Shown in pieces: positions 10,364-20,464 of a stretch of 64,000 nucleotides of DNA. The position numbers and the translations under genes were made by a program. This DNA comes from Mycobacterium syngnathidarum (GTDB lineage: Bacteria; Actinomycetota; Actinomycetes; Mycobacteriales; Mycobacteriaceae), in assembly GCF_001942625.1 (NCBI RefSeq), contig NZ_MLCL01000033.1, forward strand, positions 1 to 64,000, in the 5' to 3' direction. The notes under the pieces are model-generated. The model did no database searches. It was given only the letters and a program-made list of their open reading frames with translations, and had not been told where the DNA came from. Within the stretch, counting starts at the first letter, position 1, and each line of letters opens with the position of its first letter.

Positions 10364-10554
10364 CGTCAGTCCCGTCGTATCCACACGTTCACATCCGTAT
10401 CGACCAAAGTTCGTATTGAACGTATGCGCAGCGGCCGGGCACGTCAAAGCTTTCGCAGTTTTTGCCGAATGTGGTCGCCGAAAGCGTTTCGGGCGTTGAC
10501 GATTCAAACCAGTTGATCGGCACCGTTGCGAGCCGAGCAGCGCGGCGTAGCTGT
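10364..10554. promoter_or_regulatory. Upstream region of ehuB with operator-like palindrome
   Basis: This 191-base gap holds the ehu promoter and the space beyond the end of the next gene. The clearest element is CCGAAAGCGTTTCGG at 10479-10493, six-base arms around GCG, which resembles the GAAA-CG-TTTC core recognised by many LacI-family regulators. A weaker GTTC-N5-GAAC repeat lies closer to ehuB near 10410-10424. No regulator gene is adjacent, so the protein binding here is unknown; the first palindrome might instead belong to a terminator. Confidence 0.4.
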
Positions 10555-11544
<990 letters not shown>

Positions 11545-11555
11545 GCTTCGGCGAC

Positions 11556-12431
11556 CTAGTCCAAGGCCACGGACTTCAGCTGGACGTCGAGCGCCGGCTT
11601 GCCGTCCGGCCCGCCACCGGCCACACCGGCTGCGGCGATCTTGTCGAGCGTGGCCAGACCGGTGTCATCGATCTTGCCGAACACCGTGTAGTTCGGGGGC
11701 AGCTGCGAATCCTGGTAGACGAGGAAGAATTGGCTGCCGTTGGTGTTGGGCCCGGCGTTGGCCATGGCCACGGTGCCACGCGGGTAGACCACCGGCTTCT
11801 GCAGCGCCGGGTCGCCGGGTTGGTACTGGTTGGTCGGGTACTCGTTGGCGAACTGGTAGCCCGGGCCGCCGGTCCCGGTGCCCGACGGGTCACCGCACTG
11901 CAGCACCGAGATGCCGCTGGTGGTCAACCGGTGACACGGGGTGTCGTTGAAATAGTTCTGCCCGGCCAGGCTTGCGAAGCTGTTGACCGTGCAGGGGGCC
12001 TTGCCGTTGTCCAGCAGCAGCCCGATGTTGCCCTGGTTGGTGACCACGCTCACGCTGACGGTCTTCTCGTCGGTGGGGATCTTGCCGGTGCGGGGCGGGG
12101 TGTTCGGCTTGCTCGCCGCCGCTGCAGCCGGGTACTGGCAGTTGGCGCCAAGGTCGGCGGGTGCGACGAAGGCCGGCAACTGCCCGTCGGCGCCCGGCTG
12201 GGCCGGAGCACCTGACGTGGCGGTGGTGGTCTCCGCAGAGGCGGTGGTGCTGCCCGAGTCCTTGCTGGTGAAGACGAACGTCGCCACGACGGCCCCGATG
12301 ACGACGAGCGCCGCGACGACGGTGCCGGCGACGGTCACGATGCGTCGTTTGCGTTCCTGGGCGGCACGACGTTCCAGCTGGCGCTCCAGCTTGCGCTTGG
12401 CCGTCGCACGCCGTTGTTCGTTGGTCGGCAC
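11556..12431 (-). CDS. ppiB: Peptidyl-prolyl cis-trans isomerase B (cyclophilin)
   Basis: 291-residue protein with a short basic cytoplasmic N-terminus (VPTNEQRRATAKRKLERQ from a GTG start at 12431), one membrane helix near residues 35-58, a Ser/Thr/Ala/Pro linker, and a cyclophilin domain with CHRLTTSGISVLQCGDPSG, GTGGPGYQFANEYPT and MANAGPNTNGSQFFLVYQD. This is the counterpart of Rv2582. The GTG start is chosen because upstream sequence to 12605 shows no conserved features and overlaps the divergent promoter. It is divergent from the MBL/hisS pair and is followed closely by the paralogous cyclophilin gene. Confidence 0.88.
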   Translation of the reverse strand: MPTNEQRRATAKRKLERQLERRAAQERKRRIVTVAGTVVAALVVIGAVVATFVFTSKDSGSTTASAETTTATSGAPAQPGADGQLPAFVAPADLGANCQYPAAAAASKPNTPPRTGKIPTDEKTVSVSVVTNQGNIGLLLDNGKAPCTVNSFASLAGQNYFNDTPCHRLTTSGISVLQCGDPSGTGTGGPGYQFANEYPTNQYQPGDPALQKPVVYPRGTVAMANAGPNTNGSQFFLVYQDSQLPPNYTVFGKIDDTGLATLDKIAAAGVAGGGPDGKPALDVQLKSVALD

Positions 12432-12564
12432 CGCGGCAGTCCTCCTTGTTGGCGGTTGAGGTTGGCAACGAGTCTGCCAGGCGAACCTGTACGACGGTTC
12501 TGCGACCCGCGGGAGTCCCAGGTCGCGGCCCGTCCGGGAAGTGGTCACGTGGGAAACTGGGGTC

Positions 12565-13230
12565 GTGTTCATTACCGGATTCCCGGCCGGGATGCTGGCG
12601 TGCAACTGCTACGTCCTGGCCGAGCGGCCAGGGGCCGACGCGATCGTCGTCGACCCGGGACAGCGGGCGATGGACCGGTTGCGCCGGATTCTCGACGAGA
12701 ACCGACTGACCCCGGCAGCGGTCCTGCTGACCCACGGTCACATCGATCACATCTGGTCGGCTCAGAAGGTCGCCGATACCTACGGCTGCCCCGCCTACAT
12801 CCACCCCGAGGATCGCTGCATGTTGACCGATCCGATCAAAGGGTTCGGCCCGGCGGTGCTGGGAGCGTTGTCCCGGCTCGCATTCGGGGTGTTGTTGTCC
12901 GAGCCCAAACAGCTGGTCGAGCTGGATCGTGACGGTCAGACACTCGATTTCGGCGGTGTCTCGGTCACCGTCGACCACTCGCCGGGACACACCAGGGGGT
13001 CGGTGGTGTTCCGGGTGGGCCAGACGGTTTTCACAGGGGATACGCTGTTCCGGTCCTCGGTGGGTCGTACCGACCTGCCCGGTGGCAGCGGCCGCGACCT
13101 GCTCACCTCGATCGTGACAAAGCTGTTGGTACTCGACGATGACACCGTGGTATTACCTGGACACGGCCCGCGCACGACCATCGGGCATGAACGCCGCACC
13201 AATCCGTTTCTCGAAGGTTTGACTCTGTGA
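12565..13230 (+). CDS. MBL-fold metallo-hydrolase, glyoxalase II-like (Rv2581c-like)
   Basis: Zinc-dependent hydrolase of the metallo-beta-lactamase fold, 221 residues. The metal motif THGHIDH is near residue 58, the next ligand in [12 protein letters not shown] near 142, and the FTGDTLF Asp near 165, with the final His in [14 protein letters not shown]. The GTG at 12565 gives [20 protein letters not shown], the conserved beginning of the mycobacterial orthologues. It lies six bases behind a weak -10-like element (GAAACT), so the message may be leaderless. The stop overlaps the hisS start as GTGA. The substrate is not known; hydroxyacylglutathione as such is unlikely in a mycothiol-using organism. 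Confidence 0.87.
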   Translation: MFITGFPAGMLACNCYVLAERPGADAIVVDPGQRAMDRLRRILDENRLTPAAVLLTHGHIDHIWSAQKVADTYGCPAYIHPEDRCMLTDPIKGFGPAVLGALSRLAFGVLLSEPKQLVELDRDGQTLDFGGVSVTVDHSPGHTRGSVVFRVGQTVFTGDTLFRSSVGRTDLPGGSGRDLLTSIVTKLLVLDDDTVVLPGHGPRTTIGHERRTNPFLEGLTL

Positions 13231-14489
13231 CATCTGCATTCCAGGCGCCCAAGGGCGTACCCGACTACCTTCCCCCGGAGTCGGCGCAGTTCGTGGCGGT
13301 CCGGGACGGCCTGCTGACGGCGGCGCGGCGCGCCGGGTACGGCGACATCGAGTTGCCGATCTTCGAGGACACCGCGCTGTTCGCGCGCGGGGTGGGCGAG
13401 TCCACCGACGTGGTGTCCAAGGAGATGTACACGTTCGCCGACCGCGGCGACCGCTCGGTGACCCTGCGTCCCGAGGGCACTGCCGGTGTGATCCGGGCGG
13501 TGATCCAGCATCGGCTGGACCGCGGCGCGCTGCCGGTCAAGCTCTGTTACTCCGGGCCGTTCTTCCGCTACGAACGGCCTCAGGCCGGACGCTACCGCCA
13601 GTTGCAGCAGGTCGGGGTGGAGGCCATCGGCGTCGATGATCCGGCGCTGGACGCCGAGGTGATCGCAATCGCCGACGCCGGATTCCGCTCCTTGGGGCTG
13701 GACGGGTTCCGTCTCGAGCTCACCTCGCTGGGTGACGACACCTGCCGGCCGGCGTACCGGGAGCTGTTGCAGGCCTTTCTGTTCAAGCTCGACCTCGACG
13801 AGGAGACCCGGCGGCGCGCCGAGATCAATCCGCTGCGGGTGCTCGATGACAAGCGTCCCCACGTGCGGGAGATGACCGCAGACGCGCCGCTGATGCTCGA
13901 CCACCTGTCCGACAGCGCCAAGGCTCACTTCGAGGTGGTGCAGGCGCACCTCGACGCGCTGGGCGTGCCGTACGTGATCAACCCGCGGATGGTGCGGGGG
14001 CTGGACTACTACACCAAGACCACCTTCGAGTTCGTGCACGACGGGCTGGGCGCGCAGTCCGGCATCGGAGGCGGCGGCCGCTACGACGGTTTGATGAGTC
14101 AGCTCGGCGGGCAGGACGTGTCCGGTATCGGTTTCGGGCTCGGTGTCGACCGCACGCTGCTCGCGTTGCAGGCCGAGGGCAAGTCGGTGACCGGTGCCGG
14201 CGGCGTCGAGGTGTTCGGCGTCCCGCTCGGTGACGCGGCGAAGCTGGAGTTGGCCAAGCTGGCCGCGCGGCTGCGGGCCGGCGGGGTGCGGGTGGACCTG
14301 GCCTACGGCGATCGCGGGCTCAAGGGCGCGATGAAGGCGGCAGACCGCTCGGGCGCCAAGTACGCGCTCGTGGCCGGTGATCGCGACATCGAGGCGGGCA
14401 CCATCGGGCTCAAGGATCTGGCGACCGGCGAGCAGGTGGACATCGCGGCCGATTCTGTGGTGGCCGAGGTTCTTTCTCGCCTGGGCTGA
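13227..14489 (+). CDS. hisS: Histidine--tRNA ligase
   Basis: Class II aminoacyl-tRNA synthetase charging tRNA-His. The start [17 protein letters not shown], motif 2 region [17 protein letters not shown] near residue 115, the His-specific block [12 protein letters not shown] near 255 and [11 protein letters not shown] near 280 are all intact, followed by the C-terminal anticodon-binding domain. 420 residues, normal length. The GTG at 13227 overlaps the upstream MBL gene stop, so it is translated from the same message. Confidence 0.96.
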   Translation: MTSAFQAPKGVPDYLPPESAQFVAVRDGLLTAARRAGYGDIELPIFEDTALFARGVGESTDVVSKEMYTFADRGDRSVTLRPEGTAGVIRAVIQHRLDRGALPVKLCYSGPFFRYERPQAGRYRQLQQVGVEAIGVDDPALDAEVIAIADAGFRSLGLDGFRLELTSLGDDTCRPAYRELLQAFLFKLDLDEETRRRAEINPLRVLDDKRPHVREMTADAPLMLDHLSDSAKAHFEVVQAHLDALGVPYVINPRMVRGLDYYTKTTFEFVHDGLGAQSGIGGGGRYDGLMSQLGGQDVSGIGFGLGVDRTLLALQAEGKSVTGAGGVEVFGVPLGDAAKLELAKLAARLRAGGVRVDLAYGDRGLKGAMKAADRSGAKYALVAGDRDIEAGTIGLKDLATGEQVDIAADSVVAEVLSRLG

Positions 14490-14564
14490 CCGCTTGCACT
14501 GCAGGCGCGCATGTCTGTCGGCGGCCGCGCCGTCAAACGTCGGCATTCTGTGCACGCTCGTCGT

Positions 14565-14576
14565 TACAGTGATCCA
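14565..14576 (+). promoter_or_regulatory. Probable leaderless promoter of the amidohydrolase gene
   Basis: A TACAGT -10 element (14565-14570) ends five bases before ATG 14576, so transcription would begin at or next to the start codon. No ribosome binding site precedes the ATG, which fits a leaderless mycobacterial message. Confidence 0.5.
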
Positions 14577-15568
14577 TGCCGTTGATCGCGCTCGAAGAGC
14601 ACTACGCCTGGGATCCCGCCAGCGCGGGCAATGTCGTGGGCACCTGGCTGCGCACCAACAACCGCACGGCATACCAACGGTTGTATGACCGGTCGGCACT
14701 GCGGCTTGAGCAGATGGACGCCGCCGGGATCGATTTTCAGATCCTGTCGCTGTTCGATCCCGGTGTCCAGGATGAGACGGAAGTGGCGCGCGCGATCGAC
14801 CTGGCGCGGCGGGCCAATGACGACCTCGCCGAAACCGTGCGATCGCAGCCCGCGCGGTTCGGCGGTTTCGCGACCCTGGCGACCCAGGATCCCGCCGCCG
14901 CGGCAGCCGAATTCGAGCGTGCCGTAACAGAATTGGGCCTCGTCGGCGGGTTGATCAACGGGCACTGCCAGGGCCGCTATCTCGACGATCCGGCCTATCA
15001 GGGGCTGTTCGAATGTGCGCAGGAGTTGGGCGCTCCGATCTATCTGCACCCGACGACGCCGCACCCCGCCGTCATGGATGCCTGGTTCGCGCCGTACGTG
15101 GACGAGGGACTGCACCTGGCCTCCTGGGGTTTCGCGGCGGAGACGGGAACGCATGTGCTGCGGCTGATCTACTCGGGGCTGTTCGACAAGTTCCCCCGGT
15201 TGCAGATGATCGTCGGCCACCTCGGCGAGATGCTGCCTTTCGCGGCCTACCGGATCGACCGTTACTACGGCCTGGGCGGCGACGCCGATGCCAGTCGACG
15301 TCTGCAACGGCTGCCGTCGGAGTATCTGCGCACCAACTTCCACATCACGACGAGCGGCAACTTCTGTCCGTCGGCCTTTCGGTGCACGCTCGACGTGATC
15401 GGCGCCGACCGGGTGATGTTCTCGGTCGACTATCCGATGGACGACAACCTGGCCGGCGCCCGATTTCTCTCGGAATACCCGATGGACGACCCGACGCGGC
15501 GGAAAGTCAGTTCCGAGAACGCGATCGGACTATTCGGTGATCGCCTTGCGGCTCATCTGGGAGCCTAG
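14576..15568 (+). CDS. Amidohydrolase family protein (amidohydrolase_2, decarboxylase-like TIM barrel)
   Basis: 330 residues. The first metal position of the ACMSD/dihydroxybenzoate-decarboxylase clade is the ALEEHYAWD segment (Glu and His) at residues 4-12. Further motifs are YLHPTTPHP near 160 and a VGHLGEMLPF His near 215, then the active-site Asp in MFSVDYPMDDN near 285. Members decarboxylate or hydrolyse aromatic or cyclic acids. The ring substrate cannot be told from sequence. It runs convergently into the next MBL gene, and their stop codons overlap (CTAG). A second amidohydrolase_2 gene lies at 26224. Confidence 0.82.
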   Translation: MPLIALEEHYAWDPASAGNVVGTWLRTNNRTAYQRLYDRSALRLEQMDAAGIDFQILSLFDPGVQDETEVARAIDLARRANDDLAETVRSQPARFGGFATLATQDPAAAAAEFERAVTELGLVGGLINGHCQGRYLDDPAYQGLFECAQELGAPIYLHPTTPHPAVMDAWFAPYVDEGLHLASWGFAAETGTHVLRLIYSGLFDKFPRLQMIVGHLGEMLPFAAYRIDRYYGLGGDADASRRLQRLPSEYLRTNFHITTSGNFCPSAFRCTLDVIGADRVMFSVDYPMDDNLAGARFLSEYPMDDPTRRKVSSENAIGLFGDRLAAHLGA

Positions 15569-16686
15569 AGGGTGAACACCTGACCGTCTCGAGCCACGGT
15601 GACCTCACCGGAATAGTTCTTGCCGATGGCCTCGAGCCACTGGAAGTCGGGCAGGTTGGTGGGTGAATAATGGCTGAGAACAACGTGTTTGGCGTTGGCT
15701 GCGGTGGCGACCTCGCCGACCTGTTCGGCTGAGGTATGGGAGTTCTTCAGGTAGTTCGGCGGGAATCTGTTGTGGTAATACGCGTCGTCGAGGCTGAACT
15801 GTGCCTCGTGCACCAGGATGTCGGTGTCCTTTGCGAGCGCGACCAGGTTGTCCGACTTGGTCGTATCGCCCGAGAACGTGACGGACTTCCCTGACGCTTT
15901 GAGGTCGAAGCGGAAGCCGAAGGCCGGGTAGACGTCATAGTGGGAGACCAGGGTGGCGGTGACGACGACGTTGTCGTCCGACATCACCGGGAACGGGGCC
16001 GTTTTGGGTGACCTGTTGCGGTAGTCCGAGCCCGGTGGCACCGCGATCTCGACGACCTCGATCAGATCCTGGATGTCGTCGACGCCCATGTCGCGGATGA
16101 AGATGTTGCTGGTGTAGGCATACGCCTGCAGCAATGCTTTGGTGGTGGCGGCCAGTCCGGGTGACGGGTTGGCGGGTTCGATGGTCGCGGGATCGGGGTT
16201 GCCGACCTGGCTCGCCGGCAGGCCGCCGGCGGGGCCGGGACCGTAGACGGTTACCGGCGCCTTGCCCGGTGCGGCCGTGTAGCCGCCCGAGAGGAAGAAG
16301 CTGTAGTAGTCGACGATGTGATCGGTGTGCAGGTGCGTGATGAACATGCTCTTCAAATCGTCGAACGTGAAGCCTGCGTCGGTGAACGCGTTCAGCGAAC
16401 CCAATCCGCAATCGATTTGATAGACGTCGCCGCCGATCTTGAGCGCTGACGAGATGCCGGTCTGGTTCGGCACCGGTGGCGGACCAGCCTGGACGCCAAG
16501 GGTGACCAAGGCGTTCTCGGGCATCGTGGGTGTTGCCTTCGGCGGCTCGGCCGAACCGCAGGCGGATGCGCTGAGAACGGCGCCGCCGAGGGCAGCCGAC
16601 ATCGAGGCCGCGAGTATGGATCGCCTGGAAAGCGATGTGGGCTCGGGGGAGTCGTGACCACCGCAGGCGCATTGCACGCCCGTCAC
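15565..16686 (-). CDS. Exported MBL-fold metal-dependent hydrolase with Tat signal
   Basis: 373 residues. The N-terminus has a twin-Arg motif SRRSILAAS, a hydrophobic stretch and a Cys at the end of it (LSASAC), so the protein is probably exported folded by Tat and might be lipid-anchored, although the lipobox is not canonical. The catalytic core carries THLHTDH near residue 119, a late Asp in TFSGDTT, and VLSHYSPTN near 345, as in the RNase Z/arylsulfatase-like branch of the fold. Tat export fits a protein that takes up its metals in the cytoplasm. Substrate unknown. Convergent with the amidohydrolase at 14576. Confidence 0.83.
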   Translation of the reverse strand: MTGVQCACGGHDSPEPTSLSRRSILAASMSAALGGAVLSASACGSAEPPKATPTMPENALVTLGVQAGPPPVPNQTGISSALKIGGDVYQIDCGLGSLNAFTDAGFTFDDLKSMFITHLHTDHIVDYYSFFLSGGYTAAPGKAPVTVYGPGPAGGLPASQVGNPDPATIEPANPSPGLAATTKALLQAYAYTSNIFIRDMGVDDIQDLIEVVEIAVPPGSDYRNRSPKTAPFPVMSDDNVVVTATLVSHYDVYPAFGFRFDLKASGKSVTFSGDTTKSDNLVALAKDTDILVHEAQFSLDDAYYHNRFPPNYLKNSHTSAEQVGEVATAANAKHVVLSHYSPTNLPDFQWLEAIGKNYSGEVTVARDGQVFTL

Positions 16687-16934
16687 GTTAGCTGGATTTC
16701 GTTTGCTGGGTGAGGTTTTCTCAGCGGCCGTGCACCACGGCCGTCAGTATGGCATCGAGATTGCCGATGCCCCCCCGGAGAACGGGTTGCCCCGCTTCAG
16801 GATCCAGTCGCCGTTTGGTGTGGTGGCAACGAGCTTCGGCGAGCTCGCGCCGAGTTGCCTCCGGCGCTGGAATGCATTCGCTCACCACAGGCGAGTCGTC
16901 AGACCTGCCGCCGGCCGAGACGGCGGTGCAGGGG
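16687..16934. other. Intergenic stretch without a recognisable gene
   Basis: 248 bases between the start of the exported MBL gene and the end of urtE. It has the small inverted repeat CGGCCG-N7-CGGCCG near 16731, possibly a terminator, and open frames that show no family resemblance. I see no gene. Confidence 0.4.
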
Positions 16935-17627
16935 TCAGATTGCCATGGCGGCGCGGACGTCGGCTTCTGATGTCGAGCCACCGGTGCCGCTCGAGGTGAT
17001 ACGGCCGGCCTCCAATATGTAATAGCGCTGCGCAGATTCCAGCGCGAAGCCGATGTGCTGTTCCACCAGCAACACACCCAGGTCGCCGCGCGCGGTCAAC
17101 GAGGTGATCACGGCTTCGATCTCGGACACCACCGACGGTTGGATCCCTTCGGTCGGCTCGTCGAGGATCAGGCACTTGGGGCTGGTGATCAACGCCCGCG
17201 CGATGGCGAGCTGTTGCCGCTGTCCGCCCGAGAGCAGGCCCGCCCGGCGGGTGAGCAATTCTTTCAGGGCGGGGAACAGGTCCAGCTGCTCGTCGATCAG
17301 CGCTTTGCCGTTCTTGCGGCCATCGGCGACCACCTGAAGATTCTCGGCGGTGGTCAGCTGGCCGAAGGACTGCTGCCCCTGGGGCACATACGCCAGGCCA
17401 CGAGCCACCCGTGCGCTCGGGCGCAGCCGGGTGATGTCCTCGCCATCGAAAAGTACCTTTCCCGCCGTGCATTTGAGCAGCCCGACCGCCGCCCGCAGCA
17501 AGGTGGTCTTGCCTGCGCCGTTGTGGCCCATCACCGCAGCGACGCCGTCGGAGGGTACGGCGATGCTCGCGTCGTGAATCACTTCCGAACGGCCGTAACC
17601 GGTTCGGACATCGAGTAGTTCGAGCAT
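16935..17627 (-). CDS. urtE: Urea ABC transporter ATP-binding subunit UrtE
   Basis: LivF-type ATPase of the urea importer, 230 residues. Walker A GHNGAGKTT is near residue 35, the Q-loop region YVPQGQQSFGQLT near 82, signature LSGGQRQQLAIARAL near 132, and Walker B CLILDEPTEGIQPSVV near 153. The IQPSVV extension after Walker B is typical of UrtE. Its start codon shares one base with the urtD stop (TGATG). Last gene in urtABCDE. Confidence 0.9.
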   Translation of the reverse strand: MLELLDVRTGYGRSEVIHDASIAVPSDGVAAVMGHNGAGKTTLLRAAVGLLKCTAGKVLFDGEDITRLRPSARVARGLAYVPQGQQSFGQLTTAENLQVVADGRKNGKALIDEQLDLFPALKELLTRRAGLLSGGQRQQLAIARALITSPKCLILDEPTEGIQPSVVSEIEAVITSLTARGDLGVLLVEQHIGFALESAQRYYILEAGRITSSGTGGSTSEADVRAAMAI

Positions 17628-18439
17628 CAGGCGGTTCCTTCCACGCCGGCCGCGGCAGTGCCGAGGTAGACCTCTTGGACCTTCGGATCGGCCTGAACCT
17701 CGGCCACCGAACCCTCGGCGATCACCTGGCCACGAGCCAGCACCGTCACCGAGGTGGCGAAGGCCCGCATGAAATCCATGTCGTGTTCCACCACGACCAC
17801 GGTGCGGGTTCCGCCGATGCGGCGCAACAGGTTTCCGGTCTCTTCACGTTCCTCGTGGCTCATCCCCGCCACCGGTTCGTCGAGCAACAGGACATCGGCG
17901 TTCTGCACCAGCAGCATGCCGATCTCCAGCCACTGTTTCTGGCCGTGGGCCAGCACGCCCGCGGGTTCGTCGGCCAGATCGGCCAGCCCGGTGGTCTCGA
18001 GCGCTTCCTCGATCGCGGGCAGCACACCGCGCCGGCGGCGCAGTAACGTCCAGGGTGAACGGCCGGCGCCCGCCGCGATGTCGAGGTTCTGCAACACCGT
18101 GAGTTGTTCGAACACGCTCGCGGTCTGAAATGTCCGGCCCACACCCAGCCGGGCGATTTTATGTACCTTTTTGCCGAGTAGCTCCACACCCGACTTGTTC
18201 ACCGAACCGGAGGCTCCCACCAGACCGGTGATGGCGTCGATGACAGTCGTCTTACCCGCGCCGTTGGGTCCGATGAGAAAGCGCAGATCTCCCTGGAACA
18301 GGGTGAGATCGACGTTGCTCACCGCCTTGAATCCGTCGAAATCGACGGTAAGTCCCCGGACTTCCAGATATTGGGCGCCCATGCCGGCGTTTCCGCCGGC
18401 CACCGGCTCGGCTGCCGTGGATTGCTCGGTTCCGATCAC
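17627..18439 (-). CDS. urtD: Urea ABC transporter ATP-binding subunit UrtD
   Basis: LivG-type ATPase, 270 residues from GTG 18439, which overlaps the urtC stop as GTGA. After a short variable N-terminus the conserved part begins YLEVRGLTVDFDGFKAVSNV; Walker A GPNGAGKTT, signature LAHGQKQWLEIGMLL and Walker B VLLLDEPVAGMSHEE are intact. The LAHGQKQWLEIGM signature is characteristic of UrtD. It pairs with UrtE to power the UrtB/UrtC channel. Confidence 0.92.
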   Translation of the reverse strand: MIGTEQSTAAEPVAGGNAGMGAQYLEVRGLTVDFDGFKAVSNVDLTLFQGDLRFLIGPNGAGKTTVIDAITGLVGASGSVNKSGVELLGKKVHKIARLGVGRTFQTASVFEQLTVLQNLDIAAGAGRSPWTLLRRRRGVLPAIEEALETTGLADLADEPAGVLAHGQKQWLEIGMLLVQNADVLLLDEPVAGMSHEEREETGNLLRRIGGTRTVVVVEHDMDFMRAFATSVTVLARGQVIAEGSVAEVQADPKVQEVYLGTAAAGVEGTA

Positions 18440-19581
18440 GATGCGGCACCTACTTTCTCGGTATCGGCGTCGGGTGCCGTCTCGGGCTGGGAATCCTCGG
18501 GATTCGGTGCGGCAGCACGCGCGCGCCGCCACCGGGTGAAGAGCGCACCGAGCCCGGCCAGACCGGCGGGGAAGAACCCGACGACCACGATGAACAGCAG
18601 GCCTTGGGCATAGATCCACCCGGAGGGAAACCGTTCGGAGAACAGGGTTTGTGCCCAGGCGACGCCGATGGCGCCGAGCACCGGGCCGAGCAGTGTGGTG
18701 CGGCCGCCGATCGCGACGCCGATCAGGAAGGCGATGGACGGCACGATGCCGACTTGCGACGGCGCGATGAATCCCACGATCGGCACGAACAAGGCGCCGG
18801 CGATGCTGGCGAACATCGCTGCCAGGGTGTAGGCAACGACTTTGATGTTGGCCGGGTCGTAGCCCAGGAACCGGACGCGCTCCTCACCGTCGCGCACGGC
18901 GACCAACAATTCGCCGTACCGGCTGTACATCAGCTGACGAACCAGGGCGACGACGATCAGAAGCGTGGCTGCGGCAAGGAAATACACCATCCGCTTGTTC
19001 ACCGGGTCGTTGAGGTTGAATCCGAAGAAGGTCCGGAAATTGGTCAGCCCGTTGCTGCCGCCGAGGCTCGTCTGGCCGACGAGCAGGATCGCCAGCGCGG
19101 CCGCCAATGCCTGCGACAGGATCGCGAAGTAGGCGCCCTTGACCCGGCGCTTGAACACGCCGAAGCCGAGCACGGCCGCGATCACCGTAGGCAGCAGCAG
19201 GATTGCCAACAACGTGAACCCGGGGGAAGCGAATGGTTCCCAGTAGCCGGGCAGGTGTCGCACGCCGGCGATCTGCATGAAGTCGGGCACGGCATTCCCG
19301 CGGATCTGCGCGTCGGCGATCTTGAGGTGCATCCCCATCATGTAGCCGCCGAGACCGAAGAACACGCCCTGGCCGAGCACCAGCATGCCGCCCCGGCCCC
19401 AGGCCAGTCCGATGCCCACCGCCACGATCGCAAAGCACAGGAACTTGCCCAGCAGGCTGAGCCGGAAGTCCGACAACACCGCCGGCGCCACGCCGAAGAG
19501 CACGATCGCCGCGGCCCCGAATCCGGCCCAGGTCTGCCAGCGGCCCAGGCTCGTGCGTACTCCCTGCGTCAGTGCACTCAT
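18436..19581 (-). CDS. urtC: Urea ABC transporter permease UrtC
   Basis: LivM-type permease, 381 residues, about ten helices. The ATG at 19581 overlaps the urtB stop (ATGA) and gives MSALTQGVRTSLGRWQTW. Family features include LAWGRGGMLVLGQGVFFGLGGYMMGM near residue 60, the GYDPANIKVVAYTLAAMFASIAGALF region, and SIAFLIGVAIGGRTTLLGPVLGA. A charged, acidic cytoplasmic tail ends the protein. The longer reading frame upstream of 19581 lies inside urtB and is not used. Confidence 0.92.
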   Translation of the reverse strand: MSALTQGVRTSLGRWQTWAGFGAAAIVLFGVAPAVLSDFRLSLLGKFLCFAIVAVGIGLAWGRGGMLVLGQGVFFGLGGYMMGMHLKIADAQIRGNAVPDFMQIAGVRHLPGYWEPFASPGFTLLAILLLPTVIAAVLGFGVFKRRVKGAYFAILSQALAAALAILLVGQTSLGGSNGLTNFRTFFGFNLNDPVNKRMVYFLAAATLLIVVALVRQLMYSRYGELLVAVRDGEERVRFLGYDPANIKVVAYTLAAMFASIAGALFVPIVGFIAPSQVGIVPSIAFLIGVAIGGRTTLLGPVLGAIGVAWAQTLFSERFPSGWIYAQGLLFIVVVGFFPAGLAGLGALFTRWRRARAAAPNPEDSQPETAPDADTEKVGAAS

Positions 19582-20462
19582 GCCAGACTCCTGGTCCGAA
19601 CCGTGAACAATCCTTGCGGGCGCACCTGCAGGAAGATCACGATGATGGCGAACACGATCACCTTGGCCAGCGACGCTGTGGTGCTGTATTCGATGAACGA
19701 GTTCAGGAAGCCGAGGGCCAGCGCCGCGATCACGGTGCCCTTGACCTGGCCCAGGCCACCGACCACCACCACCAGGAAGGCATCGATCAGAAAGCTCTGG
19801 CCGATGGTCGGACTGGTGGAGCCGATCAGGGTCAATGCCACACCGGCCACCGCGGCCAGTCCCGACCCGATGAAGAAGGTGGTGATATCGGTTCTGCGTG
19901 ACGAGATCCCGCTGGTTTCGGCCAGATCGCGGTTCTGCACCACGGCCCGGATCCGGCGCCCCATCGGGCTGGTCTTCAGTACGGTGGCGAGCACCGCCAC
20001 GCACACGACGGCCAGCACCAGGATGAAGATGCGGGTCTTGGGCACCACCGCGCCGAGAATCTCGACCCCACCCGACAGCCATGCCGGGGCAACGACATTG
20101 ACAGCGGGTGCGCCGAAGATGTCGCGAGCCACCTGTTGCAGGATCAGTCCGACCCCGAAGGTGACCAGCAACGTGTCCAGCGGCCGGTGGTACATCCGCC
20201 GGATCAACGTCACCTCCAGCAGCGCTCCCATCGCGCCGCCGACGACGAACCCGACCAGCAGCGAGACCAATAGTGAGGCACCGGCATTGGTGATGACTTG
20301 TTGAACCACGTAGGCGGTGTAGCAACCGGCCATGATGAATTCGCCGTGCGCCATGTTGATGACGCCCATCTGGCCGAAGGTCAGGGACAGGCCGAGTGCG
20401 GCCAGCAACAGGATCGAGCCCAGGCTCAACCCCGTTGCCAGCTGGCCGATGAGGATGTCCAT
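19578..20462 (-). CDS. urtB: Urea ABC transporter permease UrtB
   Basis: LivH-type permease, 294 residues. Start MDILIGQLATGLSLGSILLLAALGLSLTFGQMGVINMAHGEFIM at 20462, just three bases after the urtA stop region. The MAHGEF motif and the late VVVVGGLGQVKGTVIAALALG are typical of UrtB. It makes the channel with UrtC. Confidence 0.92.
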   Translation of the reverse strand: MDILIGQLATGLSLGSILLLAALGLSLTFGQMGVINMAHGEFIMAGCYTAYVVQQVITNAGASLLVSLLVGFVVGGAMGALLEVTLIRRMYHRPLDTLLVTFGVGLILQQVARDIFGAPAVNVVAPAWLSGGVEILGAVVPKTRIFILVLAVVCVAVLATVLKTSPMGRRIRAVVQNRDLAETSGISSRRTDITTFFIGSGLAAVAGVALTLIGSTSPTIGQSFLIDAFLVVVVGGLGQVKGTVIAALALGFLNSFIEYSTTASLAKVIVFAIIVIFLQVRPQGLFTVRTRSLA

Positions 20463-20464
20463 GC

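Noticed and set aside
12936..14699. 587-codon open frame on the minus strand across hisS
   Set aside because: It lies wholly opposite hisS and neighbours, has no family features, and is the usual long antisense frame of GC-rich coding DNA.
16703..16999. 98-codon plus-strand frame in the gap before urtE
   Set aside because: Its second half overlaps urtE antisense and the first half resembles nothing; no promoter or ribosome binding site.
18604..20304. 566-codon open frame on the plus strand across urtB and urtC
   Set aside because: Antisense to two well-defined permease genes, composition dominated by His/Gln/Arg/Glu as expected of a shadow frame.
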